DNA of 64,000 nucleotides. It comes from Microbacterium binotii (GTDB taxonomy: Bacteria; Actinomycetota; Actinomycetes; Actinomycetales; Microbacteriaceae). The position numbers were made by a program, and so were the translations under genes. This document shows, piece after piece, positions 27,415-35,423 of this stretch. How positions within the stretch are numbered: the first letter of the stretch is position 1; each line of letters begins with the position of its first letter. Location of the stretch: assembly GCF_021398715.1 (NCBI RefSeq), contig NZ_CP090347.1:372001-436000 (forward strand), read 5' to 3'. Under the pieces are notes generated by a model. That model had not been told where the DNA came from and made no database searches. It was given only the letters and a program-made list of their open reading frames with translations.

Positions 27415-28377
27415 ATGATCAACGTCGCCACGATCGGCTCCAGCATCATCACCGAGGCTTTCGCCCGCGCCGTCACCCAGGTCGACGGCATCGCGCTGCA
27501 CACGGCGACCTCTCGCGACGCGGACCGCGCCGTCGAGATCGCCCGGCGCATCGGTGCGCCGCACGCCGCATCCGATCTGGATGCGGTGCTGGCCGACCCG
27601 GAGATCGACGCGGTGTACGTCGGCTCGCCCAACTCGGTTCATGCCGAGCAGATCCGCGCGGCGCTCGCCGCCGGCAGGCACGTCTTCGTCGAGAAGCCGG
27701 CCGTCGACTCCGAGCAGGAGTGGATCGCGCTCACCCGGGAGGCGACGCAGCGCGGGCTCGTCCTCATGGAGGGCATGCGGATGGCCTACGACCCCGGCAT
27801 CGGTGTCGTGCGCGACCTGCTCCCGACGCTGGGCGTCCTGCGGCGTGCGTCGCTGCACTACGGCAAGCGGTCCTCGCGCTACGACGACGTGCTGGCGGGG
27901 CGGCGGGTCAACATCTTCGACCCCGCGATGGGTGGCGGTGCCCTCGCGGATCTCGGCGTCTACAGCGTGCACGCGGCCATGCTGCTGTTCGGCCGCCCCG
28001 ACACGGTGCAGGCGCTGGATGTGCCGATCGCGAGCGGCGCAGACGGAGCCGGCGTTGCGCTGCTCGGCTACCCGGGTCTCGTGGTGGACGTCTCATACTC
28101 GAAGATCACGAACGCCGGGCGTCCGAGCGAGATCGAGGGGGAGCAGGCCACCCTCTCGATCGACGATCTCGTCAGCCCGCGCCGCGTGGTGCGTCACGCC
28201 GTCGACGGCGATCGCGAGGCCGTGGAGATCCCCGAGGAGCGTCACTCGCTGCGCGGCGAGGTGGAGCGTTTCGTGGCCCTCGTCGAGGCGGAAGGGACCG
28301 CCGCGGCCGAGGATCAGGAGCGCACGCGCCTCACACTGGAGACGATGGCGCGCATCCGCGCCGCCCTCGCCCGCTGA
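27415..28377 (+). CDS. Gfo/Idh/MocA-family oxidoreductase
   Basis: This 320-aa NAD(P)-dependent dehydrogenase resembles the family acting on sugars, inositols or dihydrodiols. The Rossmann start is VATIGSSIITEAF, followed by AVYVGSPNSVHAEQIRAALA and the signature HVFVEKPAV with the catalytic-site Lys. The C-terminal domain includes GGALADLGVYSVHAAMLLFG. ATG 27415 lies 6 nt after TACGCT (27403-27408), and no Shine-Dalgarno is seen, pointing to a leaderless transcript. The substrate is not predictable from its neighbours. Confidence 0.88.
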   Translation: MINVATIGSSIITEAFARAVTQVDGIALHTATSRDADRAVEIARRIGAPHAASDLDAVLADPEIDAVYVGSPNSVHAEQIRAALAAGRHVFVEKPAVDSEQEWIALTREATQRGLVLMEGMRMAYDPGIGVVRDLLPTLGVLRRASLHYGKRSSRYDDVLAGRRVNIFDPAMGGGALADLGVYSVHAAMLLFGRPDTVQALDVPIASGADGAGVALLGYPGLVVDVSYSKITNAGRPSEIEGEQATLSIDDLVSPRRVVRHAVDGDREAVEIPEERHSLRGEVERFVALVEAEGTAAAEDQERTRLTLETMARIRAALAR

Positions 28378-28402
28378 GCCTTCCGCTCGCGCGCCGCCTC
28401 CC

Positions 28403-28454
28403 TGTTCCCCTGTCACAGATCGCGCCGCCGGCGTCGATCTGTGACAGGGGAACA
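28403..28454. terminator. Perfect 20-bp palindromic hairpin between convergent genes
   Basis: 28403-28422 is the exact reverse complement of 28435-28454, with a 12-nt loop. The core arms are CCTGTCACAGATCG and CGATCTGTGACAGG. It lies between the convergent Gfo/Idh/MocA and MFS genes, so it is probably a bidirectional terminator. The same arm sequence recurs at 35179-35319. Confidence 0.85.
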
Positions 28455-28496
28455 AGGAACCTCCACGCTCGCCTGGCTGAGAACGGGTGCGGCGCG

Positions 28497-28515
28497 TCGA
28501 TGTGGGACAGGCGAG
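28497..28515. repeat. Degenerate single arm of the palindromic repeat
   Basis: TCGATGTGGGACAGGCGAG matches the right arm of the palindromic repeat family (TCGATCTGTGACAGGCGAG) at all but two positions. It has no matching left arm; only CTCGCCTG at 28468-28475 pairs with CAGGCGAG at 28508-28515. It looks like a decayed copy next to the intact one at 28403. Confidence 0.55.
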
Positions 28516-28542
28516 TGGGGGTGGGAGACGGGGTCGGCGAGG

Positions 28543-29694
28543 TCAGTGGCGGCGGAGAGTGCGCAGCAGCGGCGACAGTGCGGCCAGGATGACGGCGGGC
28601 ACGAGGAATGCGGGGCCGAGCGACGGCCCTGCGGCGATGAGTCCGAGCGCGACCGCTCCGGCGACGGCGCCCGCGTAGTTGAAGAGGTTCACGCGCGCGA
28701 TCACCTCGTCGCTGCGTTCCGGAAGCAGCTCGCCGGCACGGCTGAACGCGATCGGCACGAGCGCCCCCGATGCCACGCCCATCGCCGCGAAGCCGAGGAT
28801 CGCCGTCGGCACGAACGGCGCCGCCGCCACCAGCACGGCGCCGGCCACGGCCACGACGACCGCCGCGACACCCAGCCGCATCCGTCCGATCCGTCGCACG
28901 AGCGGGTCCGTGCCCAGTCGCGCCGCCAGCATCGCGACGAGGTACGCCCCGTAGCCGAGGGGAGTGACGCCCGGGTCGGCCCGGAGCCCGTCGGTGAGGT
29001 AGATCGTGCTCCAGCTCGCGACCGCGGAGTCCACCACGAACGCCGCGAACACGATCGCACCCACGGCCCAGATCGCTCGGCGCGGCAAGGCCGGGCGGGA
29101 TGCGGCCGTGTCGTCGACCTCGTGCGCCGCGCGCGTGGGATCGAAGGCCCCGAGGCCCCATCCGGCGATCGCGATCTGCGCCGCCGCTGCGATGACCAGG
29201 GTCAGACCCGCGGGAGCGCCGGTGGCCAGCACCGCCGCCGTGACCCCGGTGGCGACGATCGCCGCGCCCGTGTACCCGGCGTACAGCCGGCCGAACACCG
29301 GGCGCTCGTGGTGGCGCTGCAGCAGCGAGCCCTGCATGTTCGACGACGCGTCGACCGCGCCCAGGCCCACGCCGTAGAGCACGATCGCGACGATCAGCAC
29401 GGGAAGGGATGCGGTGAAGCTGACGAAGAGGAGTCCCACCGCCTGCGCGGCGAGCCCGGAGGCGAGGGCGAGCCTACTGCCCGCCCGCACGGCGATCACG
29501 TCGGCGAGCACGGATCCGAGAGCGGCGGCGAGGCAGGTCGCGAGCAGGAGCAGCGACACCGCGTCGTCGCCGATGTCGACACGATCCTTGATCGTCGGCA
29601 GAGCAGTGACGATCGTCGCGTAGCCGAGGCCCTGCGCAGCGTAGGCGGCGCCGACGGCCGCACCACGCGTGCGCAGTGCCGGCAGCGCCGTCAT
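28543..29694 (-). CDS. MFS transporter
   Basis: This 383-aa integral membrane protein has about 12 hydrophobic segments and the major-facilitator loop features after segments 2 and 8 (IAVRAGSRLAL; GTDPLVRRIGRMRLG). It resembles drug/metabolite exporters of the YbjJ type. The start ATG 29694 overlaps the stop of the upstream aminotransferase gene (ATGA). It is last in a five-gene operon and could export or import the compound handled by those enzymes. Confidence 0.85.
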   Translation of the reverse strand: MTALPALRTRGAAVGAAYAAQGLGYATIVTALPTIKDRVDIGDDAVSLLLLATCLAAALGSVLADVIAVRAGSRLALASGLAAQAVGLLFVSFTASLPVLIVAIVLYGVGLGAVDASSNMQGSLLQRHHERPVFGRLYAGYTGAAIVATGVTAAVLATGAPAGLTLVIAAAAQIAIAGWGLGAFDPTRAAHEVDDTAASRPALPRRAIWAVGAIVFAAFVVDSAVASWSTIYLTDGLRADPGVTPLGYGAYLVAMLAARLGTDPLVRRIGRMRLGVAAVVVAVAGAVLVAAAPFVPTAILGFAAMGVASGALVPIAFSRAGELLPERSDEVIARVNLFNYAGAVAGAVALGLIAAGPSLGPAFLVPAVILAALSPLLRTLRRH

Positions 29695-30947
29695 GCCTCG
29701 ATCGCGCGGAACGCCTCGTCGGCGATCTCGAGCGTCCGGGTGATGTCGGCGCTCGTGAGGGCCGCGTTGATGAAGTGGTTGTGGTGGGAGCTGAAGAACG
29801 CTCCGCGCTGCACGCATTCGGCGATCCACCGCTGGTGGAGCATGAGCGACTCGTCGTCGGCGAGGCGCAGATAGAACAGGGCCGGCTCGCCGGAGGCGAC
29901 GAGCGTTCGGCCGTGCGACGCGGCGACCTCGGTGAGCCCGGTCGTCAGCGTGGTGCCGAGCTCGCGGAAGAGGGCGGGGCCGTCGATCGCCTTGAGCTTC
30001 TCGATCGTCGCGATGCCGGCGGCGAAAGGCACGGCGCTCATCCAGTAGCTGCCGGTGTAGGTGATGCTCGACACCGCCTCGCGCAGGCTGTCCTTCCCGC
30101 ACAGCGCCGACATGTTGTAACCGTTCGCGATGGCCTTGCAGAAGCAGATGAGGTCGGCCTCGAAGCCGTAGAAGTGGTCGCTGCCGGCGAGGTCCAGACG
30201 CCAGCCGGCACGCACGTCGTCGACGATCAGCACGACGCCGTGCTCGTCGCAGAGCCGCCGCACCGCCTGCCAGTACCCCTGGGCGGGGAGTGCGTTGTCG
30301 AAGAAGTTGCCGTGCTTGTACGGCTGGGCGATGAGTGCGGCGATCTCACCGCGATGCTCGGTGAACACCCGCCGCATGGCCTCGATGTCGTTCCAGGGCA
30401 CCTCGATGTTGCCCTGCACGTCGGTGTCGAGCACGCCGGGGTAGTCGAGCTTCTGGGTCCACGGAGCGACGCCGTGGTAGTACCCCTCGATGAAGACGAT
30501 GCGCCGGCGGCCCGTCGCGGCGCGGGCGGTCATGATGGCCAGCGTCGTCGTGTCGCCGCCGTTCTTCGCGAAGAACGCCCAATCGGCGCTCGCGACGGTG
30601 TCCACCAGCAGCTCCGCCAGGTCGATCATCGTGGTCGAGGGAAGGGAGACCACGTCCTCCTTGCGCGCCTGAGCCTGGGCGGCGGCGGCCACATCCGCGT
30701 CGCCGTAGCCGAGCACGTTCGGCCCGTAGCCGCACATGTAGTCGATGTACTCGTTGCCGTCGACGTCCCAGAACCGGGTGCCCTCGGCACGTTCGGAGAA
30801 CAGCGGGTATGCCGATCGGGGAATGAAGCAGCCTTCGGAGGGGCCGAGGTGCCCGGGGACGCCGCCGGGGATGACCTTCACGGCGCGGGCGAACGCCTCG
30901 TTGCTCTTCGTGTAGCTGTAGACGGGGGTCAGGGTGGGGGTGCTCAT
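29691..30947 (-). CDS. Class III aminotransferase, glutamate-1-semialdehyde aminomutase-like
   Basis: This 418-aa PLP enzyme resembles glutamate-1-semialdehyde aminomutase. The opening reads AVKVIPGGVPGHLGPSEG, the N-terminal strand FWDVDGNEYIDYMCGYGPNV is typical, and the PLP Asp lies in LIVDDVRAGWRLD. The Schiff-base Lys is K271 in CKAIANGYNMSAL. The residues around K271 and at the substrate pocket differ from true HemL (which has G-x-x-I-G-G-G), and no heme genes are nearby, so another amino or keto substrate is likely. ATG 30947 is chosen because GGAG is spaced 7 nt upstream; GTG 30953 is the alternative. Confidence 0.85.
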   Translation of the reverse strand: MSTPTLTPVYSYTKSNEAFARAVKVIPGGVPGHLGPSEGCFIPRSAYPLFSERAEGTRFWDVDGNEYIDYMCGYGPNVLGYGDADVAAAAQAQARKEDVVSLPSTTMIDLAELLVDTVASADWAFFAKNGGDTTTLAIMTARAATGRRRIVFIEGYYHGVAPWTQKLDYPGVLDTDVQGNIEVPWNDIEAMRRVFTEHRGEIAALIAQPYKHGNFFDNALPAQGYWQAVRRLCDEHGVVLIVDDVRAGWRLDLAGSDHFYGFEADLICFCKAIANGYNMSALCGKDSLREAVSSITYTGSYWMSAVPFAAGIATIEKLKAIDGPALFRELGTTLTTGLTEVAASHGRTLVASGEPALFYLRLADDESLMLHQRWIAECVQRGAFFSSHHNHFINAALTSADITRTLEIADEAFRAIEA

Positions 30948-30949
30948 GA

Positions 30950-31717
30950 TCACGCTCCGAGGTAGGCGCCGACGCGGTCGAGGATGCGGCTGGTGTTGTC
31001 GACGAGGGGGATGAAGCCGCGCATGGCGAGCCTGCCGTCGCAGACGCAGGCCAGCGCGCTGTCGCGGCCGCTGATCACGCCCCCGGCGACGTCGAGGTCC
31101 GCGAAGCGGAGGGCGGCGCGCGGCGGGTCCGAGAGTTCGTCATCGAGGCGGATGCGGTGGTTCTTGACCTCGAGCCGGTAGCGCAGCTCGTCGCCGATCT
31201 CGAGGTCGAGATCGCCGTCGGGCATGTGCGCCGCGGAGAAGCGCCCGCTCGTGTCCTCGTTGCCGACGACCGCGATCGCGCGCGCCGCGACCTCGAGGGT
31301 CAGCAGCGTGCTGCGGCGGCGGAACTCCGCATCCGCGAGGCGCTCGTCATCGGGCTTCAGGTAGACCCCGAGCAGGTCGGTGAGCGGGGTGAACACGCGC
31401 GTCAGGAAGCGGATGCCGGCGGGGCCGGCGATCGGGATGGGCTGCGCGGTGCCGGCGATGACGGCGTTGAGGTGGTCGACGGAACGGAACATCAGCGTCG
31501 GTCCTCGGCCCTCGGAGACCGGGGCGATGCCGTCAGGGGCGAAGCGGTATCGCGTCACGGGGATCCCCGGCGCGACGAGCGACAGCGTCGTCGGCGCGGG
31601 CAGGGTCCCGAGGATCCGTCCGGCCTCGGGCACGAGCTCGACCAGGCGGGGGAGTGCCCCCAGCACGGCTCGCGCGTTGGTGAGCGCGAGCACACGGGCA
31701 TCGGTCTCAGTCAGCAT
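30950..31717 (-). CDS. Hypothetical protein, possibly SCP-2-like at the C-terminus
   Basis: This 255-aa soluble protein is not firmly recognised. The middle contains RRRSTLLTLEVAARAIAVVG, and the C-terminal part (about residues 170-250: LRFADLDVAGGVISGRDSAL followed by CDGRLAMRGFIPLVDN) recalls SCP-2 sterol-carrier-like domains, which bind hydrophobic ligands. It lies between a TetR regulator and the aminotransferase in a tight operon (11-bp overlap upstream, 2-nt gap downstream). The SCP-2 idea is tentative. Confidence 0.6.
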   Translation of the reverse strand: MLTETDARVLALTNARAVLGALPRLVELVPEAGRILGTLPAPTTLSLVAPGIPVTRYRFAPDGIAPVSEGRGPTLMFRSVDHLNAVIAGTAQPIPIAGPAGIRFLTRVFTPLTDLLGVYLKPDDERLADAEFRRRSTLLTLEVAARAIAVVGNEDTSGRFSAAHMPDGDLDLEIGDELRYRLEVKNHRIRLDDELSDPPRAALRFADLDVAGGVISGRDSALACVCDGRLAMRGFIPLVDNTSRILDRVGAYLGA

Positions 31718-32318
31718 CGGTGGTCTCCTTCACGGGGGTGGCGTAGGCGGCGAAGGCATCGGCGAGCAGACGGATGTGGCGGCGTGCCGCATCCGAGTCG
31801 CGCGTGCTGAGCCACGAGAGGGTGAGTCCGTCCAGGCAGCTCGCCAGCGACCACGCGAGCTCGTCGAGCGGGCGTGTCCAGGCGATGTCGGCGAGTTCGG
31901 CGGCGTAGGAGAGGCTGGCGCGCGCCGCGGCGCGATAGGTGGCCCACTGGCGCTTCACCGCATCAGGGTCGTGCCGCATCGCGTGCGTGGCGACGTCGAG
32001 CAGGGTCATCTCGCGCTGCGGTTCCGATTCGAGCAGCCGCAGGTAGGCGTCCAGCCCTCGCGCCAGCACCTCGGCGCACGTCGCGTCGGTGTCGGCATCC
32101 ATCCAGGCCGCGAGGCGCTCCTGCTCGGTGATGTGCTCGACGATCGCGGCGATCAGGTCGTCGCGCGAGGCGAACACGTAGTGGAACGCCCCCAGCGGCA
32201 TGTCGGCCTCGGCGACGATCGCGCGCGTGGTGGCCGCGGCCAGTCCCTCGCGACCGATGACCCGCACGGCCGCGTCGAGCAGTTCGCTGCGACGCTCCTC
32301 GAAGGAGAGCCGGCGCAT
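31707..32318 (-). CDS. TetR/AcrR-family regulator
   Basis: This 203-aa repressor has a canonical N-terminal helix-turn-helix: RRSELLDAAVRVIGREGLAA, then TTRAIVAEADMPLGAFHYVF. The C-terminal ligand domain is helical. ATG 32318 shares one base with the stop of the SDR gene (TGATG). It is the second gene of the operon it probably controls; the palindromic site ACCAAGTTGGT at 33158 is the candidate operator. Confidence 0.88.
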   Translation of the reverse strand: MRRLSFEERRSELLDAAVRVIGREGLAAATTRAIVAEADMPLGAFHYVFASRDDLIAAIVEHITEQERLAAWMDADTDATCAEVLARGLDAYLRLLESEPQREMTLLDVATHAMRHDPDAVKRQWATYRAAARASLSYAAELADIAWTRPLDELAWSLASCLDGLTLSWLSTRDSDAARRHIRLLADAFAAYATPVKETTDAD

Positions 32319-33115
32319 CAGGCGCCCCGTCCCGCGCGCTCGGTCGCGGTGCGTCCGACCCTGAGCGTCAGCCGGCGCGGAGCGAGCTTCGCGCCGATGG
32401 ACTGGATGCGGTTGCCCCAGCCGACCGTGACGACGGGTCCGCGGCGGGCGTCGAGGGCAGCGAACGTCGCGTCGAGCACCTCGTCGATCGTGCCGACGCG
32501 TCCCACCTTGAACTGCTCGGAACCCGACGCCTCGAAGAACTCCGTCGCCGTCGGGCCCGGGCACACGGCGAGCACCCGCATCCGGGACCCGCGGTTCTCC
32601 TCCCAGATCGACGCGGTGAGCGAGGTGAGAAACGCCTTGCATGCGCCGTACACGGCGAGATTCGGGGTGGGCTGGTGCCCCGCCGTGCTGGAGATCATGA
32701 GGAGGATGCCGCCGTCGGCGGCGAGGAGGTCGGGCAGCAGTAGCCGGGTGAGCACCGTGGGGGCGGTCACGTCGACCGCGATCTCCTGTGCGATCCGCGC
32801 CGGGTCCTCACCGGCGAAGGCTCCGGCGGTACCGAATCCGGCGCAGTTCACCAGCACCTCGGCCGTGAGCGAGCGCTTCGCGAGCTCGGCCGCGATCCGG
32901 CCGGGAGCGGCGGGATCGGTGAGGTCCGCGGGAATGACGTCGACCTGCCGGCCGTGCTGCGCGCGTACTGCGGCGGCGAGCTCCTCGAGTCGGTCCGCCC
33001 GGCGGGCGATGAGCACGAGGTCGTGGCCGCGGGCGGCGAAACGCTCCGCGTATCCACGTCCGAGCCCCGAACTCGCACCGGTCACGACCGCCACGGGTCG
33101 CCGCGTTTCCTGCAT
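32318..33115 (-). CDS. Short-chain dehydrogenase/reductase
   Basis: This 265-aa NAD(P)-dependent oxidoreductase is a classical SDR. It has TGASSGLG for cofactor binding, NCAG in place of NNAG, the catalytic Ser in MISSTAG and YGACK as the YxxxK motif. It resembles DltE/YqjQ-type reductases. ATG 33115 follows GGAGG. It is the first gene of the minus-strand operon SDR-TetR-unknown-aminotransferase-MFS, suggesting oxidation or reduction of a carbonyl followed by amino-group transfer. Confidence 0.88.
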   Translation of the reverse strand: MQETRRPVAVVTGASSGLGRGYAERFAARGHDLVLIARRADRLEELAAAVRAQHGRQVDVIPADLTDPAAPGRIAAELAKRSLTAEVLVNCAGFGTAGAFAGEDPARIAQEIAVDVTAPTVLTRLLLPDLLAADGGILLMISSTAGHQPTPNLAVYGACKAFLTSLTASIWEENRGSRMRVLAVCPGPTATEFFEASGSEQFKVGRVGTIDEVLDATFAALDARRGPVVTVGWGNRIQSIGAKLAPRRLTLRVGRTATERAGRGA

Positions 33116-33152
33116 GAGCGCCTCCTTCGTCCCTGCTCCGTCGCAGTTGGAC

Positions 33153-33177
33153 GTTTGACCAAGTTGGTTCATGAAAC
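33153..33177 (-). promoter_or_regulatory. Candidate TetR operator upstream of the SDR operon
   Basis: ACCAAGTTGGT (33158-33168) is a palindrome with a single central base. It sits inside the AT-richer GTTTGACCAAGTTGGTTC, about 40-60 nt before the SDR start on the minus strand. It is flanked by GTTT (33153-33156) and AAAC (33174-33177). This is the natural site for the TetR protein encoded in the operon. Confidence 0.5.
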
Positions 33178-33307
33178 CGTACGCACCCCGCGCGGAGCAA
33201 GCATTCGCCGCGATTCGCAGGTGCGGGAAACGCCGCCGTAATCTGCGCCACGCTCACTCGACCGGCGTCAGGCGCGCGCGATGTGCGTTGCGCAGGAAGG
33301 TGTGCGT

Positions 33308-33342
33308 TCATCAGGACGGATCCGCCGGAATCGTCCTGATGA
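33308..33342. terminator. Hairpin after the alanine dehydrogenase gene
   Basis: TCATCAGGACG (33308-33318) pairs exactly with CGTCCTGATGA (33332-33342). Inside, TCCG (33321-33324) pairs with CGGA (33326-33329), so the whole 35 bp is a near-perfect palindrome. It lies about 50 nt downstream of the ald stop on the minus strand. There is no T-run. Confidence 0.6.
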
Positions 33343-33390
33343 GTGGTGATCTCCTGTGTTGCGGATGCGGGCCACCCCGCATCCGGTGGG

Positions 33391-34482
33391 TCAGGTGCGC
33401 GGCTTGTCGGGGAAGGCGGCGGCGACGCCCGCGTTCGCGATCGCACCGCGGAGCGTGTTCAGTCCGAGCGCGAGGGCCGGGTCATCGGCGAGCGCCCGTT
33501 CCCAGCCCTTGTCGGCGAGGGCGAGCGCGTAGGGCAGCGTCGCGTTGGTCAGGGCCGGGGTCGAAGTGCCCGCCGCGGCGCCCGGCATGTTCGCCACGCA
33601 CGAGAAGATCGTGGGGCCGACACGGAACGTCGGATCGTCATGGGTCGTCGGGTGGGAGTCTTCGAAGCACCCGCCCTGGTCGATGGCGATGTCCACGAGG
33701 ACGCTTCCGGTCTTCATCCGCTCGACGATCTCGTGCGAGACGAGGTGCGGCGCCTTCGCGCCGGGGATGAGGACGGCACCGATGACGAGGTCCGCATCCA
33801 GCACCGTGCGCTCGATCTCGTACGCGCTGGATGCCACCGTGCGCACGGCGCCGCGGTACAGATCGTCGAGCTGGCGCAGCCGCGGGATCGAGATGTCGAG
33901 CACGGTGACGTCGGCGCCGAGCCCGACGGCTTGCGCGACCGCATTGCTGCCCGCGATGCCGCCGCCGATGACCGCGACCTTCGCGGGGCGCACGCCGGGG
34001 ACCCCGGCCAGCAGCACACCGCGGCCGCCCTGCGAACCGAGGAGGTGGTAGCCGCCGGTCAGCACGGACAGGCGCCCGGCCACCTCGCTCATGGGGGCGA
34101 GCAGCGGGAGGGAGCGATCGGGCAGCTGAACGGTCTCGTAGGCGATCGCCGTGGTGCCGGCGCCGAGCAGCGCGTCGACGAGACGCTCGTCGGCGGCCAG
34201 GTGCAGGTAGGTGAAGAGGGTGAGGTCGTCGCGCAGGTAGCCGTACTCGGAGGCCACCGGCTCCTTGACCTTGAGCACGAGCTCCGCCGACCAGGCCTCG
34301 GCGACGTCGACGAGGCGAGCGCCCGCGGCGGCGAACTCCTCGTCGGTGATCGAGCTGCCCGTCCCGGCGCCGCTCTGTACCGCGACATCGTGGCCGTGCC
34401 GCACCAGCTCGCGCACGCCGGCCGGCGTGGCGGCGACGCGGTACTCGTGGTTCTTGACCTCGGCGGGGATTCCGATGCGCAT
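33391..34482 (-). CDS. ald: Alanine dehydrogenase
   Basis: This 363-aa enzyme interconverts L-alanine and pyruvate with NAD and ammonia. The family start MRIGIPAEVKNHEYRVAATP, the catalytic Lys/His context (LVLKVKEP; LFTYLHLAAD), the glycine-rich VAVIGGGIAGSNAV and DIAIDQGGCFEDSHPTTHDD are all present. The length matches the family. It is divergent from an Lrp/AsnC regulator, the same pairing as ald and its Lrp-type regulator AldR in mycobacteria. Confidence 0.95.
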   Translation of the reverse strand: MRIGIPAEVKNHEYRVAATPAGVRELVRHGHDVAVQSGAGTGSSITDEEFAAAGARLVDVAEAWSAELVLKVKEPVASEYGYLRDDLTLFTYLHLAADERLVDALLGAGTTAIAYETVQLPDRSLPLLAPMSEVAGRLSVLTGGYHLLGSQGGRGVLLAGVPGVRPAKVAVIGGGIAGSNAVAQAVGLGADVTVLDISIPRLRQLDDLYRGAVRTVASSAYEIERTVLDADLVIGAVLIPGAKAPHLVSHEIVERMKTGSVLVDIAIDQGGCFEDSHPTTHDDPTFRVGPTIFSCVANMPGAAAGTSTPALTNATLPYALALADKGWERALADDPALALGLNTLRGAIANAGVAAAFPDKPRT

Positions 34483-34572
34483 GGCGCCGTCCTTCGTTTC
34501 GATGTATCAGGATGTTCGTCTGGAGCGGGCCGAATCTAGAAGAAAACCGTGTCAGAATCACTACCTGCCGAA

Positions 34573-34598
34573 GAGAATTCTCAGTAGCGAGAGAATTC
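34573..34598. promoter_or_regulatory. Candidate Lrp-type sites between ald and its regulator
   Basis: GAGAATTCTC (34573-34582) is a perfect palindrome, and its left half GAGAATTC is repeated 18 bp downstream at 34591-34598. The surrounding 34530-34610 is unusually AT-rich. It lies between the divergent ald and Lrp genes and is a plausible binding region for the Lrp protein. Confidence 0.5.
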
Positions 34599-34633
34599 CG
34601 GACAATCTCCGGCCGGATGCGGGGGTGGGTGTG

Positions 34634-35134
34634 ATGCAGGCGCAGAACCGACGGGCCGATCCGGTGGACGAGCGCATCCTCTGGGAGCTGCGTCGCGACG
34701 CGTCGCAGACCAACGCGGCGCTCGCCGCGCGGGTCGGGCTCTCGCCCTCGGCGACGCACGCGCGCGTGCGGGCTCTGCGGGAGTCCGGCGCCCTCGGCTC
34801 GGCCCACGCCGACGTCGACTTCGCCGCTCTGGGGCTTCCCCTGCAGGCCATCGTCGCGGTGAAGCTCCGCGCGCAGGCGCGCCCGGCGATCAAGACCTAC
34901 GCCGAGAAGGTCTCGCGCCTGCCGAACGTCCTGAACCTCTTCTTCCTCGGCGGCCAGACCGACTTCCTCATCCACGTCGTCACGACGTCGCCCGAGCAGC
35001 TGCGCGACTTCGTCGCCACGCGCCTGAGCATGGATCCCGCGGTCGCGTCGACGGAGACCCAGATCGTGTTCGACTGGGTGCGCACCTCGGCCCGTGCGGC
35101 CGGCTTCGACGACATGCGCGGACCCATCGGCTGA
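34634..35134 (+). CDS. Lrp/AsnC-family regulator of alanine dehydrogenase
   Basis: This 166-aa regulator has an N-terminal helix-turn-helix (VDERILWELRRDASQTNAAL, then RVGLSPSATHARVRALRESG) and a C-terminal RAM ligand domain (VSRLPNVLNLFFLGGQTDFL). It probably senses alanine or another amino acid and controls the divergent ald gene. ATG 34634 (or the GTG immediately before it) fits the start of the family. The longer open frame to the left runs antisense into ald and was rejected. Confidence 0.88.
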   Translation: MQAQNRRADPVDERILWELRRDASQTNAALAARVGLSPSATHARVRALRESGALGSAHADVDFAALGLPLQAIVAVKLRAQARPAIKTYAEKVSRLPNVLNLFFLGGQTDFLIHVVTTSPEQLRDFVATRLSMDPAVASTETQIVFDWVRTSARAAGFDDMRGPIG

Positions 35135-35178
35135 CCCCGCCGCTTCCTTCGCTCGACCGCGTCCCGTCCCCGCACGTG

Positions 35179-35319
35179 TCGTTCTGCGACAGGTGAGCTG
35201 GGGCCGTCCCTGTTCCCCTGCCCCAGATCGACACGTGCGGCTCGATCTGTGACAGGCGAGCCGGGGTCGTCCGTGTTCCCCTGTCGCAGATCGACGCGCG
35301 TGGCTCGATCTGTGACAGG
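35179..35319. repeat. Tandem copies of the palindromic repeat family
   Basis: Two 63-bp tandem units each contain an arm CCTGTCGCAGATCGA-like (35217-35231 and 35280-35294) facing TCGATCTGTGACAGG (35242-35256 and 35305-35319). A degenerate right arm, TCGTTCTGCGACAGG, precedes them at 35179-35193. The arms match the hairpin at 28403-28454. The region is between the convergent Lrp and TetR genes and probably ends transcription from both sides. Confidence 0.8.
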
Positions 35320-35352
35320 CGAGCCGGGCAGGCGGAGGCGCGCCGGGCGGGG

Positions 35353-35389
35353 GGAGCCGAGCCGGGCGGGAGGAGCCGAGCCGGGCGGG
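35353..35389 (+). repeat. G-rich 19-bp direct repeat
   Basis: GGAGCCGAGCCGGGCGGG occurs at 35353-35370 and again at 35372-35389, with partial copies on either side (35341-35400). The plus strand has many runs of three or more G. It fills the rest of the 289-bp convergent intergenic region before the TetR gene end. No gene is seen in it. Confidence 0.65.
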
Positions 35390-35423
35390 GGAGGCGGGTC
35401 GGGCGAGAGGATGCGGGGCGGAG

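Noticed and set aside
29691..30947. HemL (heme biosynthesis) annotation
   Set aside because: Active-site surroundings differ from HemL and no heme genes are nearby; the operon context is metabolic and TetR-controlled.
35179..35319. Possible CRISPR array
   Set aside because: There are only two tandem units with internal palindromes and no unique spacers; the arms also occur singly at 28403.
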